Shown here: in pieces, positions 18,207-27,364 of the stretch | Numbering within the stretch: the first letter of the stretch is position 1 | Layout: every line of letters begins with the position of its first letter | Assembly: GCA_020637365.1 (NCBI GenBank) | Contig: JACJWE010000003.1 | Coordinates: forward strand, 248,001-312,000 | Length of the DNA stretch: 64,000 bases | Reading direction: 5' to 3' | Source of the DNA: Acidimicrobiia bacterium | GTDB taxonomy: Bacteria; Actinomycetota; Acidimicrobiia; IMCC26256; JAGNEX01 | Translations under genes and position numbers: made by a program | Notes under the pieces: model-generated | What the model was told of the DNA's origin: nothing | The model's input: the letters and a program-made list of their open reading frames with translations, nothing else | The model's database searches: none

Positions 18207-19418
18207 TTAGAGTTCGCAAACGCTGTGTGTTGACAGATATTCGCTCCACTGCTCTGGTGAAAACGGCACAAGTGACTCAACAGCATCAAAGAGCTGCCGA
18301 CGAGACGCAGAGAAGTTGGGTGCTGTGAGTAGCAGCACCGAATCACCGACTTCGACGATCAGGGCCGGGTCGTCTGCCGCTCCCACGAGATACCCGGCTC
18401 GACCATTCACATCAACGGCCTCTGGGGTCGTAGCCTCACCGCCCTCGACATCGGTCGTCTGATACAACCTGGCAAACTCATCCAGATCCTCGAGTCCCGG
18501 TTGGACCAGCATGATGTGGTCATCGCCGATATCCATGACGAACATCCAGGCCAGCACTTCTTCGGCGAAGTCGTGCGGCCGTACGAATGCGGACAGACCA
18601 GCGCTGCTGAGATCTAGATGGCCGTCGGCGTACTCCAAGCCATCGACTATCTCTGAGGCAGAGTCACGGTCACCTCCGAAGATCGTCAAGCTGATGGGTC
18701 CTGCCGCACTCGTCGCATCGCGGCCCTTCTCATCGACGCGAAACGGCGCAATCGCAATGAACTCGTCGGTGTCCATCTGCACGACCTGCAGACCGTCCTG
18801 CCACCCCTTGGGTAGCTCCTGTGGCGTCCGTGGACTTTGTTCGGCCTTGACGACGATTCCGTCTAACGGGTCATCCTCATCCGGGTCAACCCACCACGAG
18901 GTCTCCCGATGATCAGTGAAAGTGGCGTCCACATAGTCGCGGGAGGTCACCGCGTCCAGAAGGTCCACGTCCAAAGAACAGAGCACTTCGACATCGCCGT
19001 CGTCGACGCCAAAGCGCTGCGAGGCTCCGACGAAGTACTCAAAGCACATGGCATACGGCGCCTGGAGCGTGGTGTCCCGGTCGTCCCCGTCGACCTGATC
19101 GCGCAGCTGTTGAACGACGTCTTCGTAAGCCTTGGGAGCCTCTGCTCCCGAACCGTCGGCGGCTTCCAAGGCTGCTTCGATTTGATCGCTATCAGCGACA
19201 CGCTTGGGCACGTAGCCGGCTTCGGCCACTTCGTCCCCCAGCGTCGAGCAGTAGTTTGCCATCCACTTGCCCACAGAGACCCCCGCACCACCTTCTCCGA
19301 CGCTTTGAGCTCCTGCGTCTGGGTCCGCTGGCGAGCAACCTACAGCGACGAGGACCGCGAGCATGGCGAACGCGAACCACGTTCGGGGCCCAAAAGTCAG
19401 TGGTTTCTGGCCTGCCAT
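18207..19418 (-). CDS. Lipoprotein of a three-member paralogous family (member 1)
   Basis: 403 residues from the ATG at 19418. Signal peptide and lipobox LVAVGC; then GVSVGKWMANYCSTLGDEV, a helical segment with YEDVVQQLRDQV, an AMCFEYFVGASQRF segment, and a beta-rich C-terminal half ending STHSVCEL. The gene at 19418-20716 has the same skeleton (WVSAYCTTARQI, AVCFDYFLGQNER, WADLLASTDCPD), as does the frameshifted gene at 54045-55607. The start codon overlaps the stop of the upstream gene by one base (TAATG), so the two are translationally coupled. The family is not recognised; four conserved Cys suggest disulphides outside the membrane. Confidence 0.8.
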   Translation of the reverse strand: MAGQKPLTFGPRTWFAFAMLAVLVAVGCSPADPDAGAQSVGEGGAGVSVGKWMANYCSTLGDEVAEAGYVPKRVADSDQIEAALEAADGSGAEAPKAYEDVVQQLRDQVDGDDRDTTLQAPYAMCFEYFVGASQRFGVDDGDVEVLCSLDVDLLDAVTSRDYVDATFTDHRETSWWVDPDEDDPLDGIVVKAEQSPRTPQELPKGWQDGLQVVQMDTDEFIAIAPFRVDEKGRDATSAAGPISLTIFGGDRDSASEIVDGLEYADGHLDLSSAGLSAFVRPHDFAEEVLAWMFVMDIGDDHIMLVQPGLEDLDEFARLYQTTDVEGGEATTPEAVDVNGRAGYLVGAADDPALIVEVGDSVLLLTAPNFSASRRQLFDAVESLVPFSPEQWSEYLSTHSVCEL

Positions 19419-20716
19419 TAGAGACTCCCTTCGGTGTCGTCCAGCCCTGTCATGTCGTCCGGGCAGTCGGTGCTGGCCAGCAGGTCCGCCCACTCCGTAA
19501 CAGTGGCTGGCCGAACCGATTCTGCAACGGAGATAAGTTCTGCGGGCTCACCGGGATAGTTGAAGGCACTGAGCATCAGTGTCGAGTCATCTCCGCTTTC
19601 CCACACGATGATCATCCCGTCGTCGTCGTCGATAACGAAGCCGTCGCGGTTGCCGACCTGTACCGGTTCTTCCGAAAACGTTCCATCCAGCTTCCATTGG
19701 AGCATGACCAGATCCACGGGGGTGTTGAAGCGGGAGACCATGCCGAGTTCACCAGCTTCCAGCTCGATGAGAGTTCCGGTGGGAAGCATCGATATCAGGT
19801 CGTTGGCTGGCTGTTCGACCTGGTGAAACGCGTTGTCATCCAGGATGATCGCACCGTCTTCGACCTTCATCGTCGCGACGATGTCCTCCGCCGCTTCACG
19901 ATCCGTTCCGAAAATGTCAACGGTGACCCCTGATGCAGATCCCGCCAGGAACATGGCATCGCTATCAAGGATAGAAACCGACGCCGACCAACTGTCTGCC
20001 GAATCACCCTCTTCGACCTCGAAGGCGTGAAGCCAGCCAGCCGGCGGGTCGATCCCAAAGAGCGGGGACTCGACCACGACAACGGTGCCGTCTTCGATGT
20101 CGAGGTCCTCGTTGTCAGACCACACAGACGTGCCGTCCATCGTGCCAGCGATCGACTGCAAGTTGCGGAAGGAAATGACTTCGAAGATGAGGAACGCGTC
20201 CATGGCGCAAACGAACGTAGCGTCAGGGAAGTCGGTGAGAGGGAGGTCGAGCGTCGGTCGCTCATTCTGCCCAAGGAAGTAGTCAAAACACACCGCTAGC
20301 GGAGCCTGCGACGGATAGTCGGAATCATCGTCAGCGACGGCCGAACGCAGCGACTGCACCGTGTCCTGGTACTCCTCGGGCACGTCCGCCCCGGTCTCAT
20401 CCGCGGCGGTGAGGATGTCGCTGATCTGTTCAGGGCTAAACAGGACCTCCATCGACGCCGCATCGCTATCCCAGTCTTCATTGCTGTACGCGTCATCTGT
20501 CGCGATCTGGCGCGCCGTGGTGCAGTAGGCGGAAACCCACGGACCCACCGCATCACCAGATCCCTGCGGTGTAGCGCCCTCACCCGCTTCTGAGTCACTC
20601 GAGCATGCAGACGCGAACAGGACGAGGAGAGCGAGCTGAGCAGCACACATCAGCAGCCAACCCGGTTGTGAACTCAAGCCTTTTCGCCGATGCCGGTCTT
20701 CTAAGCAAAGCAACAC
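19418..20716 (-). CDS. Lipoprotein of a three-member paralogous family (member 2)
   Basis: 432 residues with the start at 20716, supported by GGAGAGGAG upstream; a later ATG at 20650 would still leave a short signal peptide. Lipobox FASAC, Asp/Glu-rich tether, then GPWVSAYCTTARQI, EYQDTVQSLRSAV and LAVCFDYFLGQNE. A beta-rich half with repeating 'VTVDIFGTDREAAEDIV' and 'VQVGNRDGFVIDDDDG' units follows. The corresponding place in member 1 reads LTIFGGDRDSASEIV, so the two are clear tandem duplicates of low identity. Acidic overall. Function unknown; extracytoplasmic and membrane-tethered. Confidence 0.8.
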   Translation of the reverse strand: MLLCLEDRHRRKGLSSQPGWLLMCAAQLALLVLFASACSSDSEAGEGATPQGSGDAVGPWVSAYCTTARQIATDDAYSNEDWDSDAASMEVLFSPEQISDILTAADETGADVPEEYQDTVQSLRSAVADDDSDYPSQAPLAVCFDYFLGQNERPTLDLPLTDFPDATFVCAMDAFLIFEVISFRNLQSIAGTMDGTSVWSDNEDLDIEDGTVVVVESPLFGIDPPAGWLHAFEVEEGDSADSWSASVSILDSDAMFLAGSASGVTVDIFGTDREAAEDIVATMKVEDGAIILDDNAFHQVEQPANDLISMLPTGTLIELEAGELGMVSRFNTPVDLVMLQWKLDGTFSEEPVQVGNRDGFVIDDDDGMIIVWESGDDSTLMLSAFNYPGEPAELISVAESVRPATVTEWADLLASTDCPDDMTGLDDTEGSL

Positions 20717-20989
20717 ACCACGCTCCTCTCCAACCAGCAGACGTGAACCCCTGGCCGGGGCGCCTCCCGCAGATCTGCTGGTCAGACACCGGACCCTATG
20801 GGAGGTATGCCACCGAGCACACCAAACCCGACCGTCGGCCCCGTAGCTTTACGCTACGTTTAGCGTCGTCACAGCAAATTCCCCGGTTCCTGGAACTGCC
20901 GACGACGCCGCTCACCGGATCGACACTGGAGTACGCAGCCTCGATCTGGACGATTGGGCGACCCGACCGAGAACGCCCCGACACGCGAG

Positions 20990-21018
20990 TTGGCGTTTAA
21001 TCGCTCGCTGGTTATAGA
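20990..21018 (+). promoter_or_regulatory. Promoter of the arsR-like gene, probably leaderless
   Basis: TTGGCG, a 17-nt spacer, then TATAGA; the -10 ends only three bases before the first ATG (21022). Transcription would start at or within the ATG-TTT-ATG start region, giving a leaderless mRNA, and no ribosome site is present. Confidence 0.55.
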
Positions 21019-21021
21019 GTG

Positions 21022-21357
21022 ATGTTTATGCCGGAAGCCCTCCCGACCGAAATGCTCGAATACGTCGCCGAACGATTCCGCGTCCTCGGTGACGCCACCC
21101 GCCTCTCGATCATTCGCGTGCTGATCGATGACGGCGAGATGAATGTCGGCGACCTCGTCGAGCGCTTGGATTCAAGTCAGGCCAACGTCTCAAAACACCT
21201 TCGCATTCTGGCCAACGCTGGGGTCGTCAGCCGACGCCCCGAGGGTACGGCCGCCTACTACTCGGTCACCGACCCCTCGCTCATGCCGATCTGCTCGATC
21301 GTCTGCGACCGTTTGCGACATCAGGTCGCCGACGAAGCACGACATTTCGCCGTCTAG
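21022..21357 (+). CDS. ArsR/SmtB-family transcriptional regulator
   Basis: About 111 residues; starts at 21022 or 21028 fit the leaderless promoter. The winged helix is textbook: AERFRVLGDATRLSIIRVLIDDGEMNVGDLVERLDSSQANVSKHLRILANAGVVSRRPEGTAAYYSV. There is no CVC metal site in the recognition helix; Cys residues in PICSIVCDRLRHQ near the end could bind a metal or thiol, as in some family branches. It precedes the second MmpL gene by ~100 bp on the same strand and probably controls it, a different regulator type from the TetR of the first MmpL. Confidence 0.85.
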   Translation: MFMPEALPTEMLEYVAERFRVLGDATRLSIIRVLIDDGEMNVGDLVERLDSSQANVSKHLRILANAGVVSRRPEGTAAYYSVTDPSLMPICSIVCDRLRHQVADEARHFAV

Positions 21358-21458
21358 CCACACACGGTCGACTCCACCCACCAGCGAGCACCGCTCGCCC
21401 ACGAGCCAAACACCCATTCACGTTCGTAACATCGCTTTATCGTTGAGGAGCAACCAAA

Positions 21459-23693
21459 GTGAGTTCAAGCACCACGACCGGGCCACCCCAGACTGGCTCG
21501 GATGACCAACGAGCCGAGTCGGCCGGGCGTTCCCCAGCACAGGCCCGACACCGGCAGGACACAGTGACCCGAGCAAGGAAGGGCCGACCGGCGAGGGCGC
21601 GGCTCACTCACCGCTCGCCCGCCTCGGACAGTGGGCCCACGAACGCCGCAAGGTGGTCATGGCAACATGGGCAATCGTCGCGATCGCACTGGGACTCTTC
21701 GCCCCCAAGCTCCCGAGCGCACTGTCGGGAGCGATGTGGGAAGTCAACGGCAGCGACTCGCTCGCCGCGCGCAACATCATCGATGAACAGTTCGGCGGTC
21801 TGTCATCCCAATCAGCCGCCGTGGTCATCCACAGCGATTCACTGCCCTATGACGACCCGGCGTTTCAGGCGGTCATCGAGGAAGCGGTCGGTGTCATCGA
21901 CAGCGAAGAAGCGTTCGGTCGAGCGATGCCCGCCCAACCCGGGATGGATGGACAAACGGTCATGATCCAGGCCGGAGCCTTGGTCGATCCGACCGAAGCG
22001 GTCCGCGCCGCCGACCGCATGAGCGAAGACATCGGAGCACTCTCAACGACCGATAGCGGTGGTGACATCACCGTCGCGCTCAGCGGTTCACCGGCCTTCT
22101 GGAGCGACTTCAACCATTCCAATGAGGAGGGGATGCGCAAGGCCGAGATGTTGACCTGGCCGGTCACCGCCATCATCCTCATCTTGGCCTTTGGCACACT
22201 CGCCGCAGCGGGTCTGCCACTGCTGTTGACCGCCGCTGGCCTGCTCGCTTCGATGGGTGTGCTCTTCGGTATCACCCAGATCACCGACCTGTCGGTGTGG
22301 ACTCTGAACTTCGCCATGATGTTCGCGCTTGCACTGGGCATCGACTATGCCCTCTTCATCGTCACCCGCTACCGAGCGGCCCTCCACGCGACGCCGAACA
22401 ACCCCAAATATGCCGCTGGCGTCACGATGGATACTGCGGGTAAGGCGGTGTTGTTCTCGGGTATCACCGTCTTGATTTCGCTGTCCGCTGTGCTACTCGT
22501 CCCGATCCCGGCCTTCAGATCGATGGCGGCCGGAATGATGTTGTCGGTTGGCTTCGTCCTGCTCGCCGCCTTGACACTGTTGCCAGCGTTGCTCGGCCCG
22601 GGTATCGACAAGTTCGGGCTTCCTTGGCGCAACTCGGGCGATCACCGCAGCCCAGCGTTTGGACGTATGGCCGAACGCATCAAGGCACATAAGGTGCTGG
22701 TTGCGTTCGTCGCCATCGCCGCCCTCATCGGTCTGTCGACTCCGCTGGTCAACCTAGAAACGGGCATGCCCAGCATCACGATGCTGTCCGAAGACGAACA
22801 AGCACGCCAGGGTTATGACTTCCTTGCCGCTTCCTTCGGCCTGGGAGGTCCCGGCCCGATCAAGTGATCGTGCCGCCGACGGAAACCCCGACGACGTGAC
22901 CGAGCTCGTCACCGCGACCGACGGCATCGCCATGGCCTTCCCCGCACAGCAAGGTGCACAAGGCGCTTGGATGATTCAAGCCGTTGGTATGTACGACCCA
23001 TCCTCTCATGAGGCACTCGACACCATCTCCAGACTGCGAGACGCGATGCCCACAGGTGTGCTCGTGGGCGGCCCCGTCGCTGAGAATGCCGACCTGGATC
23101 ACACACTCCGCAGTAAGGCGCCCTTGGTCATGGGTGTCGTGTTGCTACTGGGATTCCTCTTGTTGATCATCGCGTTGCAGGCCATCGTCATCGCGCTGGT
23201 CGGCGTCATCTTCAACCTGCTCTCGGTCGGCGCTGCCTTTGGAGTGGGCGCCCTAGCCTTTCAAGAGGGCTGGCTTGCCGATCCCATGGGATTTGAGAGC
23301 CAGGGATACCTCACATCGTGGGCGCCTCTGTTCTTTTCACTCTGGTGTTCGCCATCTCGATGGACTACACCGTGTTTTTGCTCGCATCCACACGTGAACA
23401 TTTTGAGCGCTCGGGCGACCCCTGACGAAGCGGTGATCGGGTCGATTGCGCACACCGCCAAACCAATCGTGGCTGCTGCGAGCATCATGGTGGCAGTGTT
23501 CTTCACCTTCGCTATTGCCGGAACGCTCCCCATGAAGGAGATGGGCATTATCCTTGGTACGGCGGTACTGCTCGACGCTTTCGTCGTCCGCCTCCTGTTG
23601 GTCCTGGCGGTGCTGTTCATCCTTGGCGAGAAGGCATGGTGGATGCCCAAGGGTCTGGCAAAGGTCCTTCCGAAGATCACCTTCGCCCACTGA
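21459..23693 (+). pseudogene. Second MmpL/RND transporter gene, frameshifted
   Basis: A full-length MmpL can be followed through several frames. It runs from MSSSTTTGPPQTG at 21459, shifting near 21575 into GEGAAHSPLARLGQWAHERRK and the first helices. That frame holds LGIDYALFIVTRYR and runs to a stop at 22867. The protein continues after shifts near 22850-22880 in the frame ending at 23693. A stretch near 23335-23415 reads VFAISMDYTVFLLASTREHFERSG only in another frame, giving a compensating pair of shifts. Both Asp-Tyr relay motifs and all helices survive. Such preservation points to consensus errors rather than decay. Predicted role: export across the inner membrane, probably under the adjacent ArsR regulator. 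Confidence 0.75.
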
Positions 23694-23733
23694 ACAGGAT
23701 CTGAACGACCACAACAGAACTCCCCTACAGATG

Positions 23734-23767
23734 GGCCCTCGGCACCAGCCTCCCGGCGCCGAGGGCC
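23734..23767 (+). terminator. Intrinsic terminator after MmpL 2
   Basis: 10-bp stem (GGCCCTCGGC / GCCGAGGGCC) with a 14-nt loop, followed directly by TTTCTTTC. One of the few terminators here with a U-rich tail. Confidence 0.75.
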
Positions 23768-23926
23768 TTTCTTTCAAACGTCCTGCCCCGACCCCATGTG
23801 AGTTGCTCAGGCGCCGTTACTCGGACCCCGCTGGATCGTGGATCAGGGGCCGCAGCAGGCCGACCAGCGGCTTTCGCGCCCTGTTAACGTGAGCTCGCTT
23901 TGTCACTCAATCGACTTGAGGCATCC

Positions 23927-24403
23927 ATGAATCTCAAGACACGCGTGATCGCCCTCGGCAATATGGCCCTTGAAGGCACACACCGAGCTCTTCTCACGGT
24001 GACCGGCGGCAGATTTCCCCACCGCGCCGGAGGCATTCAGCTCCTCGAGTTACACACCATTGGGCGCAAGTCTGGCCAACGCCGCGCAACGCTGCTGTCC
24101 ACTCCGTTACAAGACGGTGATCGGCTGATACTGGTCGCGTCGAAGGGGCTACCCCGACGATCCGATCTGGTACAAGAATCTGGTCGCCAACCCCGACGTC
24201 GAGATCACGATCGGGGCGTGACCACACCAATGCTGGCGCGGACGGCGACTCCCGATGAGCGCGCCAAACTTTGGCCGATCATCACCGAGAAGTATCGGAA
24301 CTACGCGTCCTATCAACGGCGTGCAGGGCGGGAGATCCCGGTGGTGATCTGCACACCACTCGCGACCGCCGACGAGACCGGGATGGACCCGGAAGCGCTG
24401 TAG
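23927..24403 (+). CDS. Deazaflavin-dependent nitroreductase family protein, with two compensating frame shifts
   Basis: About 158 residues. The opening TRVIALGNMALEGTHRALL, the strand LLELHTIGRKSGQRRATLLSTPL and DGDRLILVASKG are the Ddn (F420H2-dependent) split-barrel family. Between ~24147 and ~24217 the open frame reads Arg-rich nonsense, but the +1 frame reads GYPDDPIWYKNLVANPDVEITIG, exactly the conserved next block. The open frame then resumes with ARTATPDERAKLWPIITEKYRNYASYQRR and REIPVVICTP. Both shifts touch GGGG runs, which suggests sequence errors. Family members reduce nitroimidazoles or quinones using F420H2; the native substrate is unknown. Confidence 0.8.
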   Translation: MNLKTRVIALGNMALEGTHRALLTVTGGRFPHRAGGIQLLELHTIGRKSGQRRATLLSTPLQDGDRLILVASKGLPRRSDLVQESGRQPRRRDHDRGVTTPMLARTATPDERAKLWPIITEKYRNYASYQRRAGREIPVVICTPLATADETGMDPEAL

Positions 24404-24451
24404 GTAGCTGAGCGCATCTCGTATCGCTTCAAACGATTGGAAGAAACCGCA

Positions 24452-25069
24452 ATGGGTTGGTATCGAGAACGGCTGTTGCCGCGGGCGATCGACAAGATGT
24501 GCGGTACCGGCGAACTGCAAAAATGGCGCAAACGCACCGCGGCTGGCCTCTCGGGAACGGTGGTTGAGATCGGGTTTGGTTCGGGCCTGAATATGGCCGC
24601 GTACCCTGACGACGTCGATGTCGTGTTGGCGGTCGAACCTGCCGCCGCCGGTCAGAAGCTGGCGGCACAGCGGATCGCAGCATCGCGGATCCCGGTCCGC
24701 CACGTCGGGCTCGATGGCGAGTCGATCCCGCTCGACGACAACAGTTGCGACGGGGCACTGTGCACCTTCACGTTGTGCACGATTCCCGATGTTGACCGAG
24801 CGCTCGCCGAGCTCCGCCGCGTGGTCAAACCGGGCGGGCGTTTCCACTTTCTCGAACACGGGTTGTCGCCGGATAAGTCGGTCGCGAAGTGGCAACGTCG
24901 CCTCGATCCCATCGAGGTGCGCGTCGCTGACGGCTGCCACCTGACCCGCGACCCCATCGATCTGGTGACACGCGCTGGCTTTGTGATCGAGCGCTCGGGC
25001 GCCCGGTACACCAAGGGCCCGAAACCATGGACATGGTTGACCGACGGCGCTGCCATCAACCCCAGCTAG
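24452..25069 (+). CDS. Class I SAM-dependent methyltransferase
   Basis: 205 residues from the ATG at 24452. Motif I is VVEIGFGSGLNMAAYP, the acidic end of strand 2 is VLAVEP, the Asp of motif II lies in HVGLDGESIPLDDNSCD, followed by GALCTFTLCTIPDVDRALAELRRVVKPGGRFHFLEHG. This fits the UbiE-like Methyltransf_11 class; FLEHGLSPD.SVAKWQRRL is typical of small phospholipid or unassigned methyltransferases. Follows the nitroreductase by 48 bp on the same strand, so probably one transcript. Confidence 0.85.
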   Translation: MGWYRERLLPRAIDKMCGTGELQKWRKRTAAGLSGTVVEIGFGSGLNMAAYPDDVDVVLAVEPAAAGQKLAAQRIAASRIPVRHVGLDGESIPLDDNSCDGALCTFTLCTIPDVDRALAELRRVVKPGGRFHFLEHGLSPDKSVAKWQRRLDPIEVRVADGCHLTRDPIDLVTRAGFVIERSGARYTKGPKPWTWLTDGAAINPS

Positions 25070-25091
25070 CGAGCGCCCAGCTAGCGAGCGC
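25062..25091 (+). repeat. Perfect 15-bp tandem duplication at the methyltransferase stop codon
   Basis: CCAGCTAGCGAGCGC occurs twice head to tail; the first copy contains the stop codon TAG. Probably slippage during replication. Confidence 0.7.
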
Positions 25092-25132
25092 GCAGCAGCC
25101 TCGGTCCCCTGGGGGCGGAACAGCCTGGCGTC

Positions 25133-26671
25133 TTAGCCCACCTCGGTGGCCATGAATGCGAACTCTTCGGCCTCGGCCTGGCGGTCGAGCTGCAGTTCGC
25201 GCGCACGGGTACGGTTCGGCAGGAATTGGCCGAGAACAGCACAGACCACGAACAGCGCCGCTCCGATCATGAACATCAAACGGTAGGGGCCGATGTCGTT
25301 TCGTCCACCGGGAGCGCTCATCACGGCCGAACCGAAAATCGAGCTCAACACGGCGACGCCGACCGCTGTAGAGATTTGGCGGGTGACCGATGAAAGCCCG
25401 GTGGCTTGGGAAACAAGGGACGATTTCACCGAGTTCAGCGCCTGAATGTTGGGCGCCATCATGGCGAGTCCACCACCCAGCCCCCCAAGTCCAAGCCATC
25501 CCGATACGACCCACTGCGACGTACCCTCGGACACGAAGAACACCAAGCCCAGGTAGGACAACGCAAAGATGCTGCAACCCACCCCGACAGGAATGCGGGC
25601 ACCGAGCCGGTCCACGATCCGCCCCCCGATCGGCATCGTCACCGCCATTCCGAGGGCTGAGGGCAACATGACGAGACCGATCTTGCTTTCGGCCAATCCC
25701 CAAATATGAGAAAGCTCCAAGGGGATATAGACGAGCCGCGCATATTGCGCCACAGCCATCAACCCCAAGATCACCATCGCCAGGCTAAAGACCGGGTTCG
25801 CGAAGACCCGTAGTTCGACAAGGGGTACCGGAGTTCTCAGCGAGTGCAATGCAAAGGCGACCAAAAGGCCAACACCCGCGGCGAGACAGCCGATCGTGGT
25901 CAGCGACACCCAGCTCTTCTCACCTTGGGCGAAGCCGATCATCAACAGGCTGAGACCCACGGTCGAAAGCACCAGACCTACGGTGTCCAATTCGCGTTTG
26001 GGATCGCCAGGATCGCTGCGCAGCATTGCGATGGCCAGCGGCACACCGATCAGGCCGACCGGGACGTTGACGCTGAAGATCCAACGCCATCCAAACGACG
26101 ACGTGATCCAACCGCCGAGAACGGGCCCAATCGCTGGGGCCGCCATGACGGCGATACCGAACATGCCGAGAGCTCGCCCACGTTCAGATGCTGGGAACAA
26201 GGCGTAGATCATCGCCATCGCGACCGGCATCAGCAGCCCTCCGCCGAGGCCTTGCAGGATCCGAGCTGCAACGAGGAAGCCGAGCGTGGGCGCCAAAGCA
26301 CAGAGCGCGGACGCTACGGTGAACGTGCCAAACGCGCCGACGAAACATCGCTTGCGTCCGAAGCGATCGGTCAGCCACCCGGTGAGCATCTGACCGATAC
26401 CAACGGCAGCCAAATAGGCCGTGAGGACCCATTCGATGTTGCCGAGTTCAGCGCTGTCGGGTGACCCGAATTCTCGTTGAATGGCCGGTAGCCCGATGTT
26501 GACGATCGTCGTATCGAGGACCATTGCGAAGGTCGCGATCACCGTGACGCCCATGACGATCCAGCGGTACGTACTGCTGAATTCGGCTGGCCCGTCAGAG
26601 CTGACCTCGTCTGGCCCCTGGGGCTCTGTGGCAGACGCTTCGTCGGGTTTGTCGGTGCCGGTCGTACTCAT
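25133..26671 (-). CDS. DHA2-family MFS multidrug exporter 1
   Basis: 512 residues, fourteen predicted membrane helices. Cytoplasmic N-terminus, then VMGVTVIATFAMVLDTTIVNIGLPAIQREFG (motif D1), GQMLTGWLTDRFGRKRCFVG (motif A) and GPVLGGWITSSFGWRWIFSVNVPVGL (motif C and the DHA2-specific block). This is the EmrB/QacA branch: proton-driven drug or metabolite efflux. Transcribed away from a MarR gene; the operator lies between them. Together they form a classic MarR-controlled efflux pair. Confidence 0.92.
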   Translation of the reverse strand: MSTTGTDKPDEASATEPQGPDEVSSDGPAEFSSTYRWIVMGVTVIATFAMVLDTTIVNIGLPAIQREFGSPDSAELGNIEWVLTAYLAAVGIGQMLTGWLTDRFGRKRCFVGAFGTFTVASALCALAPTLGFLVAARILQGLGGGLLMPVAMAMIYALFPASERGRALGMFGIAVMAAPAIGPVLGGWITSSFGWRWIFSVNVPVGLIGVPLAIAMLRSDPGDPKRELDTVGLVLSTVGLSLLMIGFAQGEKSWVSLTTIGCLAAGVGLLVAFALHSLRTPVPLVELRVFANPVFSLAMVILGLMAVAQYARLVYIPLELSHIWGLAESKIGLVMLPSALGMAVTMPIGGRIVDRLGARIPVGVGCSIFALSYLGLVFFVSEGTSQWVVSGWLGLGGLGGGLAMMAPNIQALNSVKSSLVSQATGLSSVTRQISTAVGVAVLSSIFGSAVMSAPGGRNDIGPYRLMFMIGAALFVVCAVLGQFLPNRTRARELQLDRQAEAEEFAFMATEVG

Positions 26672-26688
26672 CCGCGAACGATACCTTT

Positions 26689-26711
26689 AACTTGGTTGGT
26701 ACAACCAACTT
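26689..26711. promoter_or_regulatory. Candidate MarR operator
   Basis: Inverted repeat TTGGTTG-gta-CAACCAA, extending to AAcTTGGTTG...CAACCAAcTT with one mismatch pair. It is centred between the divergent starts at 26671 and 26733. Size and symmetry fit a MarR dimer site, and it would block both promoters. Confidence 0.7.
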
Positions 26712-26732
26712 GAAGTTTCTTAGGATGTTGCG

Positions 26733-27215
26733 GTGACTTCCTCCCCGGCCCCCATGCCGCCCAGCGAGCCCCTCGACCGCATACAGAACTCGCTCATCGC
26801 GCTAGTCCGCCGGTCGGTCGACCCGCGCGCCAATCGACGAATCAATGAGATCGCCGGCACCGATATAGAGCGCTCAGAGGCGACGCTGGTCGCCAGCCTG
26901 GCCCAACTCGGACCGATACGGATGTCGGCGCTCGCAGAGGCCGTCAGACTCGACATTTCCACGGTGAGCCGTCAGATCTCGCGCCTGGTAAGCGCTGATC
27001 TTGTCGAGCGCCAAACCGACCCGGACGACGGCAGGGCGTACCTATTAGTGCTCTCCGGGAGGGGTGAAGACGTCAGCGAACGCTTGCGGCAGGCCAAAGC
27101 CGCGTGGATCACGGCGCTGCTGGACGATTTCTCGTCCGATGAGCAGGTTGCATTGGCAGACCTGCTGGAGCGGCTGACCGCGGCGATGCACCGATACGAT
27201 CAAAGCGTGCGGTGA
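26733..27215 (+). CDS. MarR-family transcriptional regulator
   Basis: 160 residues from a GTG at 26733. The winged helix reads EATLVASLAQLGPIRMSALAEAVRLDISTVSRQISRLVSADLVERQTDPDDGRAYLLVLSGRGED, with the D.DDGR wing that is diagnostic of MarR. Helices at both ends form the dimer interface. Divergent from the DHA2 exporter with a palindrome between them, so it is presumably an autorepressor released by an exported compound. Confidence 0.9.
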   Translation: MTSSPAPMPPSEPLDRIQNSLIALVRRSVDPRANRRINEIAGTDIERSEATLVASLAQLGPIRMSALAEAVRLDISTVSRQISRLVSADLVERQTDPDDGRAYLLVLSGRGEDVSERLRQAKAAWITALLDDFSSDEQVALADLLERLTAAMHRYDQSVR

Positions 27216-27364
27216 ACCCCGCTCCGGCGCCCCTCCGCCGAGTTGGCGTCACCGAGGTCACGGCGTCCGCCCCCGACCCCCTCCCCCAGGTCGGTGTTGC
27301 TCGCTGAGCCCCTACCCGAGGGCGCCGCCCGCCCAGAGAACCTCAGGCGTTTCCGGGCGAAGAC

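Noticed and set aside
24149..24940. 263-codon minus-strand open frame
   Set aside because: Covers the nitroreductase and methyltransferase genes on the other strand, both with clear motifs.
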